Shown here piece by piece: positions 34,215-41,768 of a stretch of DNA of 44,661 nucleotides (positions within the stretch are counted from its first letter, which is position 1; each line of letters opens with the position of its first letter). The DNA is taken from assembly GCA_035517775.1 (NCBI GenBank), contig DATIYF010000064.1:1-44661 (forward strand), read 5' to 3'. This DNA is from DATIYF01 sp035517775 (GTDB lineage: Bacteria; Acidobacteriota; Terriglobia; Terriglobales; Acidobacteriaceae). Under the pieces are notes generated by a model, which saw nothing but the letters and a program-made list of their open reading frames with translations, was not told where the DNA came from and made no database searches. The position numbers were made by a program, and so were the translations under genes.

Positions 34215-34883
34215 CTACGCGAGGAAGAACTCTTTGGCCAGCGCGGCCCAGTCCTGATCGGGCATGTGCGCGGTCAGGTCGTCCACCGCCAGGCCGCCAT
34301 CCTGCGCCAGGGCTCCGGCGAAAACCGGCATCCTGGCGCGCAGCCGCTGCGCCGCCTCTTCCATCCAGGTGCGGGCCATGGGGCCGCCCAGCAGATTGCG
34401 GAAGTTGGTCTTGGCGTCCGGAGACTGCACGGTCAGCAGCCAGCCTTCGCCATAGGGATCTTTGCGCGCCGCTTCGGGATCGCGCACCGCCACTTCGTTG
34501 ATCTCCGCCACCGTACCCTCGATGGGAGAAACCATCTCGACCGCCTGGCCATCGCGGAAGAAGCTCAGAAGCTTCTGGCCCTGGCGAACCCATTGGCCGC
34601 GCTGCGGCAGCGCGATGCGTTCGATCTTTCCCATCAGCTTGGTTGCGAAGTCATCCACACCGACACGCACCAGATTCGGGCTTTCACTGAGTGCCCAGGT
34701 ATGGCCGGGATGATAGCGAAGATTTTCCGGCACCTGGAAGCCGCCCACAATGCTGGGAAGCAAGCGAGGCAGCGTTTCGCGCCCGGCCTGCATGACTGGC
34801 CGTACGGCACTCTGCTTGCGGCTGCGGAAGTAGTCAATGAGTAAGAAGCCTGCGAATGTAAAGAGAACCAGGATGACTGTCAT
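34215..34883 (-). CDS. Membrane-anchored GcvH-fold protein lacking the lipoyl lysine
   Basis: 222 residues from ATG 34883, with AGAGGTGG just upstream. Residues 2-18 are a transmembrane anchor (TVILVLFTFAGFLLIDYF). Residues 55-160 follow the glycine cleavage H fold: YHPGHTWALSE, VGVDDFATKLMGKI, SPIEGTVAEINEVAV and KDPYGEGWLL. Where GcvH has ESVKA, this protein has RDGQA; no lysine occurs between K104 and K141, so it cannot be lipoylated at the usual site. A true gcvH is at 24311. It is divergent from the cytochrome/NrfD operon and has its own sigma-54 promoter. It may be a structural or scaffold subunit of that system. Confidence 0.8.
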   Translation of the reverse strand: MTVILVLFTFAGFLLIDYFRSRKQSAVRPVMQAGRETLPRLLPSIVGGFQVPENLRYHPGHTWALSESPNLVRVGVDDFATKLMGKIERIALPQRGQWVRQGQKLLSFFRDGQAVEMVSPIEGTVAEINEVAVRDPEAARKDPYGEGWLLTVQSPDAKTNFRNLLGGPMARTWMEEAAQRLRARMPVFAGALAQDGGLAVDDLTAHMPDQDWAALAKEFFLA

Positions 34884-34937
34884 AAACCACCTCTTTGGAG
34901 GGTGCCTTCTTTCGGCCGCCTGCCACATTTCATAAAG

Positions 34938-34954
34938 GCAATTGCCATGCCGAA
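34938..34954 (-). promoter_or_regulatory. Sigma-54 promoter of the GcvH-like gene
   Basis: On the minus strand TTCGGCATGGCAATTGC: GG at 34951-34950 and GC at 34939-34938 with exactly 10 nt between, and TT before the GC, a close fit to TGGCAC-N5-TTGC. The implied start near 34926 gives a leader of about 43 nt to ATG 34883. A sigma-54 response regulator is encoded nearby at 39393. Confidence 0.65.
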
Positions 34955-34980
34955 GCCCGGCGCCTGCGGCTGCGTGAACC

Positions 34981-35003
34981 TTGCGCGTGGATCTCACGCG
35001 AAA
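34981..35003. promoter_or_regulatory. Inverted repeat, candidate activator site
   Basis: TTGCGCGTG (34981-34989) and CACGCGAAA (34995-35003) pair in 8 of 9 positions with a 5-nt spacer. Its centre is about 66 bp upstream of the predicted sigma-54 start for the GcvH-like gene. It fits the symmetric enhancer sites of NtrC-type regulators. Confidence 0.5.
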
Positions 35004-35365
35004 CAAATCAGATAGGCGGGTGCCGCGGTCCCGCACTGCTCGACCAGATGAAAAACGCAGCAGGGTCTTTGCGGAAGATCGCAACGCCCGAAGTCTGCCG
35101 GCCATGGCGGCCGGCGCCGTAGGCGGCTCAATTTCATCAGCTTGCGATCCACGGGGGTCGCTGTTGTGAATCGCAATGCCATGCTGCGAAATACCGCAAG
35201 GCGCCCTGCTCGCTGCCTCCGAATTCGGTGCCCGTCGGCCCTTTTGATGTGTGTCACGTCCAGGCGTGATTCGGGTCACTGCCGCCGCCCACCCCGGCGT
35301 TGAAACTTGCAACCAGGCTGGTGTGCTCAGGCACTCCTGCCTCCGCTACGGAAAGGACTCGGGCA
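35004..35365. other. Intergenic region before the cytochrome gene
   Basis: No gene seen. It holds a second inverted repeat, TCACG-N6-CGTGA at 35254-35269. GGCGTTGAAACTTGC at 35296-35310 resembles a sigma-54 promoter but has 11 rather than 10 nt between GG and GC. TTGAAA at 35300 could be a -35 box without a clear -10. Confidence 0.4.
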
Positions 35366-35698
35366 ATGAAAACGATTAAGCTGATGGCCATAATTGCTGC
35401 CGTTGCGATCACGCTATTTTTCCTCATGCCCCAACTTTCATGGGGCCAAGACGCAGCAAGTCTCTACAAAATGAAATGCGCAGTTTGCCATGGGACTGAT
35501 GGTGCTGGAAAACCGGCCGCCAAGATTCCCAGCCTGATTTCCGATGAAGTCAAGAAAATGCCGGATGCCGAGGTAGCGGACGCCATTGCGAATGGCGGCA
35601 AGAGCAAGAAAACCTCGCACGCTTACGCGGCTAAGGGCATGACGCCCGAGCAAGTGAACTCGCTCGTGGCCCATATCCGTGAACTCGGCAAGAAGTAG
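35366..35698 (+). CDS. Monoheme class I cytochrome c
   Basis: A 110-residue exported protein. The signal peptide is MKTIKLMAIIAAVAITLFF through LSWGQ. The heme site is C38-x-x-C41-H42 (KCAVCHG), and M92 in AAKGMTPEQV is the likely sixth ligand. The layout (LYKMKCAVCHGTDGAGKP, IANGGKSKKTSHAY, VNSLVAHIREL) is that of small soluble or cbb3-CcoP-like cytochromes c. It is the first gene of the operon and would carry electrons in the periplasm to or from the NrfD-type membrane protein. AAGGA lies about 10 nt before the ATG. Confidence 0.92.
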   Translation: MKTIKLMAIIAAVAITLFFLMPQLSWGQDAASLYKMKCAVCHGTDGAGKPAAKIPSLISDEVKKMPDAEVADAIANGGKSKKTSHAYAAKGMTPEQVNSLVAHIRELGKK

Positions 35699-35725
35699 GT
35701 CTTGCTCCCATGGAGGAGGCGGTAT

Positions 35726-36508
35726 ATGAGCAAGGCACTGTTGTACGACGCGACCTTGTGCATTGATTGCAAACGATGTGAGGAAGCGTGCGCGGAACAG
35801 AACGGCCTTCCCTATAACGAAACCATCGCCGCCGAGCCGCAGTCGGAGCACAAATACACCGCGGTTCTCAACAAGAACGAAAAGTACATGCGGCGCCTGT
35901 GCATGAACTGCCAGGATCCTGCCTGCGCCTCGGCCTGCCCGGTGGCGGCCTTGCGCAAGACGCCGGAAGGCCCGGTCATCTATGAAGCTGACCGCTGCAT
36001 GGGTTGCCGCTACTGCATGTTGGCCTGCCCCTTCAATGTGCCCAAGTATGAATGGGGCAAGCTTCTGCCCAAGGTGCGCAAGTGCACCATGTGCTCTAAC
36101 CGGGTGCAGAAAGGATTGCAAACTGCCTGCGCCGAGGTCTGTCCCACCGGAGCCACCAGGTTTGGAGAGCGCGAGCAATTGATCGCCGAGGCCAAACAGC
36201 GCATTCACGCCAATCCCGGCCAATATGTCAATCACATTTACGGCCTGGATGAAGTGGGAGGCACCTCTGTATTACTGCTTTCCAGTGTGCCCTTCGAGGA
36301 GTTCGGCTACCCCGGCGCCATGCTGGATGAAGCCATGCCGCTGCTTACCTTCCGTGTGCTCTCCAAGGTGCCGGACGTCGTGACTCTGGGAGGAGTGCTG
36401 TTGGGCGGCATCTGGTGGATTACCAGTCGCCGCGCGGATGTGGCGGCGGCTGAGAAAGCTGAAAAGGAGGGTCCCGGCCACGGCGAACGGGGGGAAAGAG
36501 ATGAATAA
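35726..36508 (+). CDS. Four-cluster [4Fe-4S] ferredoxin subunit, HybA/NrfC-like
   Basis: 260 residues from ATG 35726, which has GGAGGAGG 6 nt upstream. It has four cysteine groups: CIDCKRCEEAC (C12-C22), CMNCQDPACASACP, CMGCRYCMLACP and CTMCSN..CAEVCP, as in NrfC, DmsB and HybA. A C-terminal hydrophobic helix (VVTLGGVLLGGIWWI) would anchor it to the membrane beside NrfD. It has no Tat or Sec signal at the N-terminus, unlike HybA, so it faces the cytosol unless carried by a partner. It overlaps the next gene by 8 nt. Confidence 0.9.
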   Translation: MSKALLYDATLCIDCKRCEEACAEQNGLPYNETIAAEPQSEHKYTAVLNKNEKYMRRLCMNCQDPACASACPVAALRKTPEGPVIYEADRCMGCRYCMLACPFNVPKYEWGKLLPKVRKCTMCSNRVQKGLQTACAEVCPTGATRFGEREQLIAEAKQRIHANPGQYVNHIYGLDEVGGTSVLLLSSVPFEEFGYPGAMLDEAMPLLTFRVLSKVPDVVTLGGVLLGGIWWITSRRADVAAAEKAEKEGPGHGERGERDE

Positions 36509-37691
36509 GCCGAGATTTACCTTTTGGAAACTTGTCTTGGGCGGGCTGTTATTGGCCGGCGCCTACGCTTTGACCCTGCGTTTTGTCCGCGGGCTGGGCG
36601 CCTCTACTAACTTGAGCGACGCCTTTCCCTGGGGTCTGTGGGTAGGTTTCAAGTTGTTTTCGGTGGCGCTCGCGGGCGGCGGTTTTACCCTCGCCGCGGT
36701 CGTGCATATTTTCAATCTCAAGCGCTATCAACCGATTCTTCGTCCCATCATCTTGACCGCCTTCCTCGGCTACTCGATGTTCATCATCTCCCTGATCATT
36801 GATCTCGGGCGCCCCTATCGCGTCTGGCATCCGCTGGTCATGTGGAATGACCACTCGGTGATGTTCGAGATCGCCTGGTGCGTCATGCTTTACACCACCG
36901 TACTGCTCCTGGAATTCATTCCTGCCCTTTTCGAGCGCCTGAAGTGGAAACGGGCCCTGAGCCTTGTGCACGGTATCACGATTCCGGTGGTCATCGCCGG
37001 CGTCATTCTCTCCACCTTGCACCAGTCGTCGCTGGGTAGCCTTTATCTCATCGTCCCGGGAAAGCTCTATCCTCTGTGGTACTCGCCCTTTGAGCCGGTA
37101 TTTTTCTTTCTCTCCGCGGTCTGCGCCGGAATCGCCATGGTGATTTTCGAGTCCTGGCACAGCAGCAAAGCATTCGGCAAGCAGCTGGAGCTGCCGCTGC
37201 TGGTAGGTCTTGGGCGGGTGCTCGCGGTCGCGCTCTCGGTCTATGTGACCGTGCGGATTTTGGACATGGTGCATCGCGGCGTCTTCCATCTGCTGGTTCT
37301 GCCCCGCACAGAGACTTACCTCTTCCTGCTGGAGGCCGCGCTGCTGGTCACGCCCATGCTCCTGCTGTTCTGGACGCGGGTTCACCAGCGCCTGACTGGC
37401 CTTTATCTGTGCTCGGTCCTGACGCTTTTGGGCGTAGTTACCAACCGGATGAACGTTGCCATTACCGGCATGGAAGCCAGCTCCGGCACCTACTACTTCC
37501 CCCGCTGGACCGAATTCGCCATCACCCTGAGCCTGGTGGCTTCGGCCTTCGCCCTGTTTGCTCTGGCCGTGAAGTATCTGCCGGTGTTTCCCCAGGTGCG
37601 GGAGTCCGGTATGTTCCGGGTCGCTCAACCTGCGCCCGGCGTGGCCAAGTCGAGGCTGCGCGCGCCCGAGTTCACCGATGTCCGTTCATGA
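36501..37691 (+). CDS. NrfD/HybB-family membrane quinone oxidoreductase subunit
   Basis: 396 residues from ATG 36501 (GGGGAAAGAG upstream). It has about ten transmembrane helices. HybB-like motifs are DAFPWGLWVGFKLFSVALAGGG near the N-terminus, IIDLGRPYRVWHPLV, STLHQSSLGSLYLI and VTNRMNVAITGME. Family members exchange electrons between quinol and an adjacent iron-sulfur subunit without heme. With the ferredoxin and cytochrome c it forms a quinone-linked module. No molybdopterin, nickel or multiheme catalytic subunit is in this window. Its end overlaps the kinase start by 14 nt. Confidence 0.9.
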   Translation: MNKPRFTFWKLVLGGLLLAGAYALTLRFVRGLGASTNLSDAFPWGLWVGFKLFSVALAGGGFTLAAVVHIFNLKRYQPILRPIILTAFLGYSMFIISLIIDLGRPYRVWHPLVMWNDHSVMFEIAWCVMLYTTVLLLEFIPALFERLKWKRALSLVHGITIPVVIAGVILSTLHQSSLGSLYLIVPGKLYPLWYSPFEPVFFFLSAVCAGIAMVIFESWHSSKAFGKQLELPLLVGLGRVLAVALSVYVTVRILDMVHRGVFHLLVLPRTETYLFLLEAALLVTPMLLLFWTRVHQRLTGLYLCSVLTLLGVVTNRMNVAITGMEASSGTYYFPRWTEFAITLSLVASAFALFALAVKYLPVFPQVRESGMFRVAQPAPGVAKSRLRAPEFTDVRS

Positions 37692-39393
37692 CTCCAGTTC
37701 GCCGCCGGGGAAAGGATGGAAGCATAAAGCCAGGAGCCTAAGCGCCAAGCTGCTCTTCTCCCTGGTGGCCTCAATGACGGCCGTGTTCGGGGTTCTCGGC
37801 TATCTCAACATCCGCCTGCATCGCGAGCACCTCGAGCAAAGCACCCTGCTGAGCGCCGAACGGGTCAGCGACGTCATCCGGCGCAGCACTGCCTATTACA
37901 TGCTGCGCAACGACCGCGAAGGCTTGTACCAGGTGATGAACACCATTGGCGACGAGCCTGGGATGGTACGAGTGCGCATCTTCGACAAAGAAGGCCGCAT
38001 CAGCTACTCCACCGATCCCAGCGAGGTGAACCACATCGTGGATAAGCGGGCCGAAGCCTGCTACGCCTGCCACGCTCAATCGCAGCCCCTGGTGAAACTG
38101 AACCGCCCCGACCGCTTTCGCATTTACCGCGATAGCAAAGGCCAGCGCGTTCTCGGCATCATCACGCCACTCGAGAACCAGCCCGCCTGCTCCGAGGGGG
38201 AGTGCCACGCTCATCCCCCCACTCAGCAGGTGCTGGGGGTGCTGGATACAAACATTTCTCTGGCCAAGGCCGATACGCAATTAGCCCAGAGCAGTAACCG
38301 CATGTTGGCTTACACCATAGCCGGAATGCTGTTCATCGGCGTGCTGAGCTGGCTTTTCGTGTGGTGGGAGGTCGGCAAACCCATCCAGGCTCTGAAAAAG
38401 GGCACCGAACGCCTGGCGGAGGGCGACCTGGGCTATCAGTTGGAGGTCCAGTCTGGCGACGAGGTCGGCGAGTTGGCGCACTCGTTCAACGGCATGAGCC
38501 GGCAATTGCACGCCGCCAATGAAGAGGTCGTGGCCTGGACCAGGACTCTCGAAGATCGCGTGGAACGAAACACCCGCGAATTGAAGCGCGCTCACGAGCA
38601 TGTGCTGCACACGGAAAAAATGGCTTCGATCGGCAAGATGGCGGCGGTGGTGGCGCACGAAATCAATAATCCCCTCTCCGGAATTCTGACCTACGCCAAG
38701 TTGCTGCACAAATGGATAGACCGCGGAACCGTGGAGGGAGAAAAACGGCAGGAAGCTTTGCAATGCCTCGACCTGATTGCCGGGGAGAGCCGCCGCTGCG
38801 GCGATCTGGTCAGGAATCTGCTCACTTTCTCCCGCACCTCTCCCATGAATCCGGAGCCCACCGACCTCAACGCAGTGGTGGACCGCTGCCTTCGCCTGGT
38901 GCAGCACCAGCTGGAAATGAGCGCAGTTGAGCTGCATCGCGATCTAGCCGGCAATTTGCCTCCGGTCCACTGCGATCCGGCGCAGATCGAGCAGGTCCTG
39001 CTGGCTCTGGTCATGAATGCCATTGACGCCATGCCTCACGGCGGCAACCTGTGGCTGCAGACTCGCCTTTACGGGGAGCCCGCCACCCGCCAGCGGATAT
39101 CTGCGGAAGCCGCGGCTGGGGAAATTGAACTCAAAGTCCGCGACGACGGCGTGGGTATTCCTCCCGAAGTGATGCCGCAAATCTTCGAGCCTTTTCTTAC
39201 CACCAAAGAAAATCATGGCGTCGGGTTGGGGCTTGCCATCAGCCGTTCCATTGTCGAGCGGCACGGGGGCCAGATCAGCGTGCAATCGGAAGTCGGCAGG
39301 GGCACCTGCTTCTGCATCCGGCTGCCGCTGCAAGCCCTGCCGGCAGCGGCAGGCCCGGCGCCGGTCGAGCCGGAAGTCAGCAAAGCGAGGTGA
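37678..39393 (+). CDS. Sensor histidine kinase with two heme c motifs in the periplasmic domain
   Basis: 571 residues. TM1 about 24-43, periplasmic sensor about 44-208, TM2 about 209-229, HAMP about 230-285, a coiled coil, then HisKA with phospho-acceptor H327 in VAHEINNPLSG, and an HATPase domain (NAIDAM, DDGVGIPPEV, GVGLGLAISRS). The sensor has C128-x-x-C131-H132 (ACYACHA) and C171-x4-C176-H177 (CSEGECHA); the first is a standard heme c site, the second an expanded one. It should sense redox state or a heme ligand such as NO, CO or O2. It is followed by its regulator with a TGATG overlap. Confidence 0.92.
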   Translation: MSVHDSSSPPGKGWKHKARSLSAKLLFSLVASMTAVFGVLGYLNIRLHREHLEQSTLLSAERVSDVIRRSTAYYMLRNDREGLYQVMNTIGDEPGMVRVRIFDKEGRISYSTDPSEVNHIVDKRAEACYACHAQSQPLVKLNRPDRFRIYRDSKGQRVLGIITPLENQPACSEGECHAHPPTQQVLGVLDTNISLAKADTQLAQSSNRMLAYTIAGMLFIGVLSWLFVWWEVGKPIQALKKGTERLAEGDLGYQLEVQSGDEVGELAHSFNGMSRQLHAANEEVVAWTRTLEDRVERNTRELKRAHEHVLHTEKMASIGKMAAVVAHEINNPLSGILTYAKLLHKWIDRGTVEGEKRQEALQCLDLIAGESRRCGDLVRNLLTFSRTSPMNPEPTDLNAVVDRCLRLVQHQLEMSAVELHRDLAGNLPPVHCDPAQIEQVLLALVMNAIDAMPHGGNLWLQTRLYGEPATRQRISAEAAAGEIELKVRDDGVGIPPEVMPQIFEPFLTTKENHGVGLGLAISRSIVERHGGQISVQSEVGRGTCFCIRLPLQALPAAAGPAPVEPEVSKAR

Positions 39394-40745
39394 TGAACGT
39401 GAACGCACCCGGACAACTACTGATCGTGGATGATGAACTCAGCGTGCGCGACTCGCTGCATAAATGGTTTCAGGAGGAGGGCTACGAGGTGGGCACGGCA
39501 GAGAGTGCCAATGACGCGCTCACCCGCTTGGCGGAACACTCCTGGGACGTAGCCCTGGTAGATATCAAAATGCGTGGCACCGACGGCATCGAATTGCAGC
39601 GCCGCATGCATGAGATTGACCCACGGCTCATGGTCATCATTATGACTGGTTATGCGTCGGTGGAAACTGCCGTCGCGGCCCTCAAGAACGGGGCCTACGA
39701 CTATGTGACCAAGCCGCTGGACCCGGAAGAAATCGCCCACCTGGTAAAGAACGCTCTGCAGCACAAGCGCACCGAGCACGAAAACGCCGTGCTGCGCGAA
39801 ACCGTGGCGGAAGCTTCTCGCCCGGGGGACATCATCGGCCAGAGCGCGGCCATGCGGAAGGTCTTTGAAGCAATCGAAACCGTCGGGCCGACCGACGCCA
39901 CTGTCCTGATCACCGGCGAGAGCGGCAGCGGCAAAGAGCTGGTGGCGCGTGCGATTCATGCCGCCAGCCCCCGGCGCTTTCATCCTCTGGTGGCCATCCA
40001 CTGCGGGGCTTTAACCGAAACTCTCCTGGAAAGTGAACTTTTCGGACACGAAAAGGGCGCTTTCACGGGCGCGCAATACCGCAAGAAGGGTAAGTTCGAA
40101 GTGGCCGAAGGCGGAACCGTGTTTCTGGATGAAATTGGCGATATCAGCCTCAAGACCCAGACCGATCTGTTGCGCGTTCTGCAGGAGCGCGAGATAACCC
40201 GGGTCGGCGGCAACCAGGTCGTCAAGGTGGACTTCCGCTGCATCGCCGCCACCAACAAGAACCTGGAACAGTTGATTGAGGAGGGCAAATTCCGCCCCGA
40301 TCTTTTTTATCGGCTGAATGTCTTCCGCGTCGAGCTGCCGCCCTTGCGCGAGCGCCGCGAAGACATCCCGCTCCTGGTTGACCACTTCGTACGCAAATTC
40401 TCCCTGGCCATGAACAAGCGCATCAGCCGGGTCTCGCCCGAGGCCATGAATCGCCTGCAGCAGCAGCCCTGGCCGGGCAATATCCGGGAACTCGAGAATG
40501 CTGTGGAGCGCGCCATGGTCGTGGCCCAGGAGCCGGAGTTGCGCCCCCAGGACTTTATCTTCAAGGCGGCGCCTACCAACGGCGACCGTACTCTGGAAGA
40601 AATGGAGCGGGCTCACATTCTGCGCGTGCTGGAGGAGTGCGGCGGCAACCAGACCCGGGCCGCCGAAATCCTCGATATTGACCGGGTCACGCTCTACCAC
40701 AAGCTTAAGAAATACGGCTGGTCGCGCCCGTGCGTTGAAAAATAA
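39393..40745 (+). CDS. Sigma-54-dependent response regulator, NtrC family
   Basis: 450 residues from ATG 39393; a GTG one codon earlier is possible. A receiver domain has phospho-acceptor D57 in ALVDIKMRGTDG. The AAA+ domain has GESGSGKE, the sigma-54 contact loop GAFTGA, and VFLDEIGDI. A C-terminal Fis-type HTH ends the protein (GNQTRAAEILDIDRVTLYHKL). Its start overlaps the kinase stop, so the pair is coupled. The likely target is the sigma-54 promoter at 34938-34954, perhaps through the inverted repeat at 34981-35003. Its stop overlaps the protease start by one base. Confidence 0.94.
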   Translation: MNVNAPGQLLIVDDELSVRDSLHKWFQEEGYEVGTAESANDALTRLAEHSWDVALVDIKMRGTDGIELQRRMHEIDPRLMVIIMTGYASVETAVAALKNGAYDYVTKPLDPEEIAHLVKNALQHKRTEHENAVLRETVAEASRPGDIIGQSAAMRKVFEAIETVGPTDATVLITGESGSGKELVARAIHAASPRRFHPLVAIHCGALTETLLESELFGHEKGAFTGAQYRKKGKFEVAEGGTVFLDEIGDISLKTQTDLLRVLQEREITRVGGNQVVKVDFRCIAATNKNLEQLIEEGKFRPDLFYRLNVFRVELPPLRERREDIPLLVDHFVRKFSLAMNKRISRVSPEAMNRLQQQPWPGNIRELENAVERAMVVAQEPELRPQDFIFKAAPTNGDRTLEEMERAHILRVLEECGGNQTRAAEILDIDRVTLYHKLKKYGWSRPCVEK

Positions 40746-41284
40746 TGAAGTCGCTGCAATTGCTGCCGATAGGAAACGTGGAGCAGGGGCTGTTGCAGGA
40801 AATGCGTGACATCCTGCCCCAGATTTTTCCCTTGGCTTGCGAAATTCTTCCGCGGGCGCTTGACCCGTCCTCGACCTTCCATGGAGAACGGCAGCAATAT
40901 CACTCGTCCGAGCTGTTGCGGCTCATGGGTGCCCTGGTCACGCCCCGTTGCTCGCGCCTGCTGGGGATTACCGCCATAGATCTCTACATCCCCATTCTCA
41001 CTTTCGTGTTCGGCGAAGCCCAGATCGGGGGCCCGTCAGCCCTGGTTTCGGTTCACCGCCTGCGCCAGGAGTTCTATGGGCTGCCCGCCGATCCCCTGGT
41101 GCTGGAGCAGCGTCTGCTGAAGGAGGCAGTTCATGAACTGGGCCACACCTTCCACCTCAACCACTGCAGCGATTACCAGTGCGCCATGGCCGCCTCACAC
41201 GCGGTGGAGTGGATCGATATCAAGGGCAGCGGCCTGTGCCCCGCCTGCCAGGAAAAAATAGCCGAGCTGGCGGCGGAACGGTAA
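40745..41284 (+). CDS. Archaemetzincin-family zinc metalloprotease
   Basis: A 179-residue cytosolic protein with the archaemetzincin motif HELGHTFHLNHC followed by SDYQCAM and a later CPAC, the HExxHxxGxxHCx4CxM...CxxC pattern that binds a catalytic and a structural zinc. The usual glycine at the eighth position is histidine here (HTFHLNHC). The N-terminus MKSLQLLPIGNVEQGLL is typical. Physiological substrates of bacterial members are not known to me. The ATG at 40745 overlaps the regulator stop (TAATG), so it belongs to the same operon as the heme kinase and sigma-54 regulator. Confidence 0.9.
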   Translation: MKSLQLLPIGNVEQGLLQEMRDILPQIFPLACEILPRALDPSSTFHGERQQYHSSELLRLMGALVTPRCSRLLGITAIDLYIPILTFVFGEAQIGGPSALVSVHRLRQEFYGLPADPLVLEQRLLKEAVHELGHTFHLNHCSDYQCAMAASHAVEWIDIKGSGLCPACQEKIAELAAER

Positions 41285-41363
41285 ACCCATCTGAAGTTGA
41301 CGAGCCCCATGCCGCGATCCTGCGAAATCATGCCAGTCGAAACTCTGTCCTCGAGGTAATCTG

Positions 41364-41750
41364 ATGCCCTATTCCGCTACTGACCTCCCCGCGCCCTCCG
41401 GACTCGAAGCCGCCATTGGCGAGCTGCAGGGGGCACACGCGCTCCTGCTCTCCGGCGATGTGGACCCGCGCATTCTCTCCGACTTCCGTGACGCTCTCAA
41501 TCGCGTGCGCAACACTGCCTGGGCGGCGCAGCAATACGTGACCCGCAAGGAAGTGGGGGAAGATTCGAGCAGCGTGCTCTCGCTGCTGGCTGCCGAGCGC
41601 ATCCGGGCGGCCCATCAGCTCTGCCGCACCATCAGCGAAGACCTGAAAGAGCCCTCGATCGAGTTCCAGACCGGCAACCTGGTTCATCTCAACGAGATTC
41701 TTCAGGAACTGGCCGAGCAGATTCGCGAGATTATCAAGAAGCGCAAGTGA
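41364..41750 (+). CDS. Helical protein of unknown function
   Basis: 128 residues, ATG 41364 with GAGG about 8 nt upstream. It is mainly alpha-helical (LEAAIGELQGAHALLLSG, DFRDALNRVRNTAWAAQQYV, LLAAERIRAAHQLCRTISED, ILQELAEQIREIIKKRK) with no signal or membrane segment. I do not recognise a family. It is 79 bp downstream of the archaemetzincin on the same strand, so it might be the last gene of that operon. It is convergent with the RNase H gene. Confidence 0.65.
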   Translation: MPYSATDLPAPSGLEAAIGELQGAHALLLSGDVDPRILSDFRDALNRVRNTAWAAQQYVTRKEVGEDSSSVLSLLAAERIRAAHQLCRTISEDLKEPSIEFQTGNLVHLNEILQELAEQIREIIKKRK

Positions 41751-41768
41751 CTGCCTGCCGGCAACGTG

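Noticed and set aside
35296..35310. Sigma-54 promoter for the cytochrome operon (GGCGTTGAAACTTGC)
   Set aside because: There are 11 nt between GG and GC; the spacing is normally a strict 10.
34994..35312. Upstream extension of the GcvH-like frame and small frames in the divergent promoter region
   Set aside because: The extension would run through the sigma-54 promoter and palindrome; the ATG at 34883 has a strong ribosome site and a membrane anchor directly after it.
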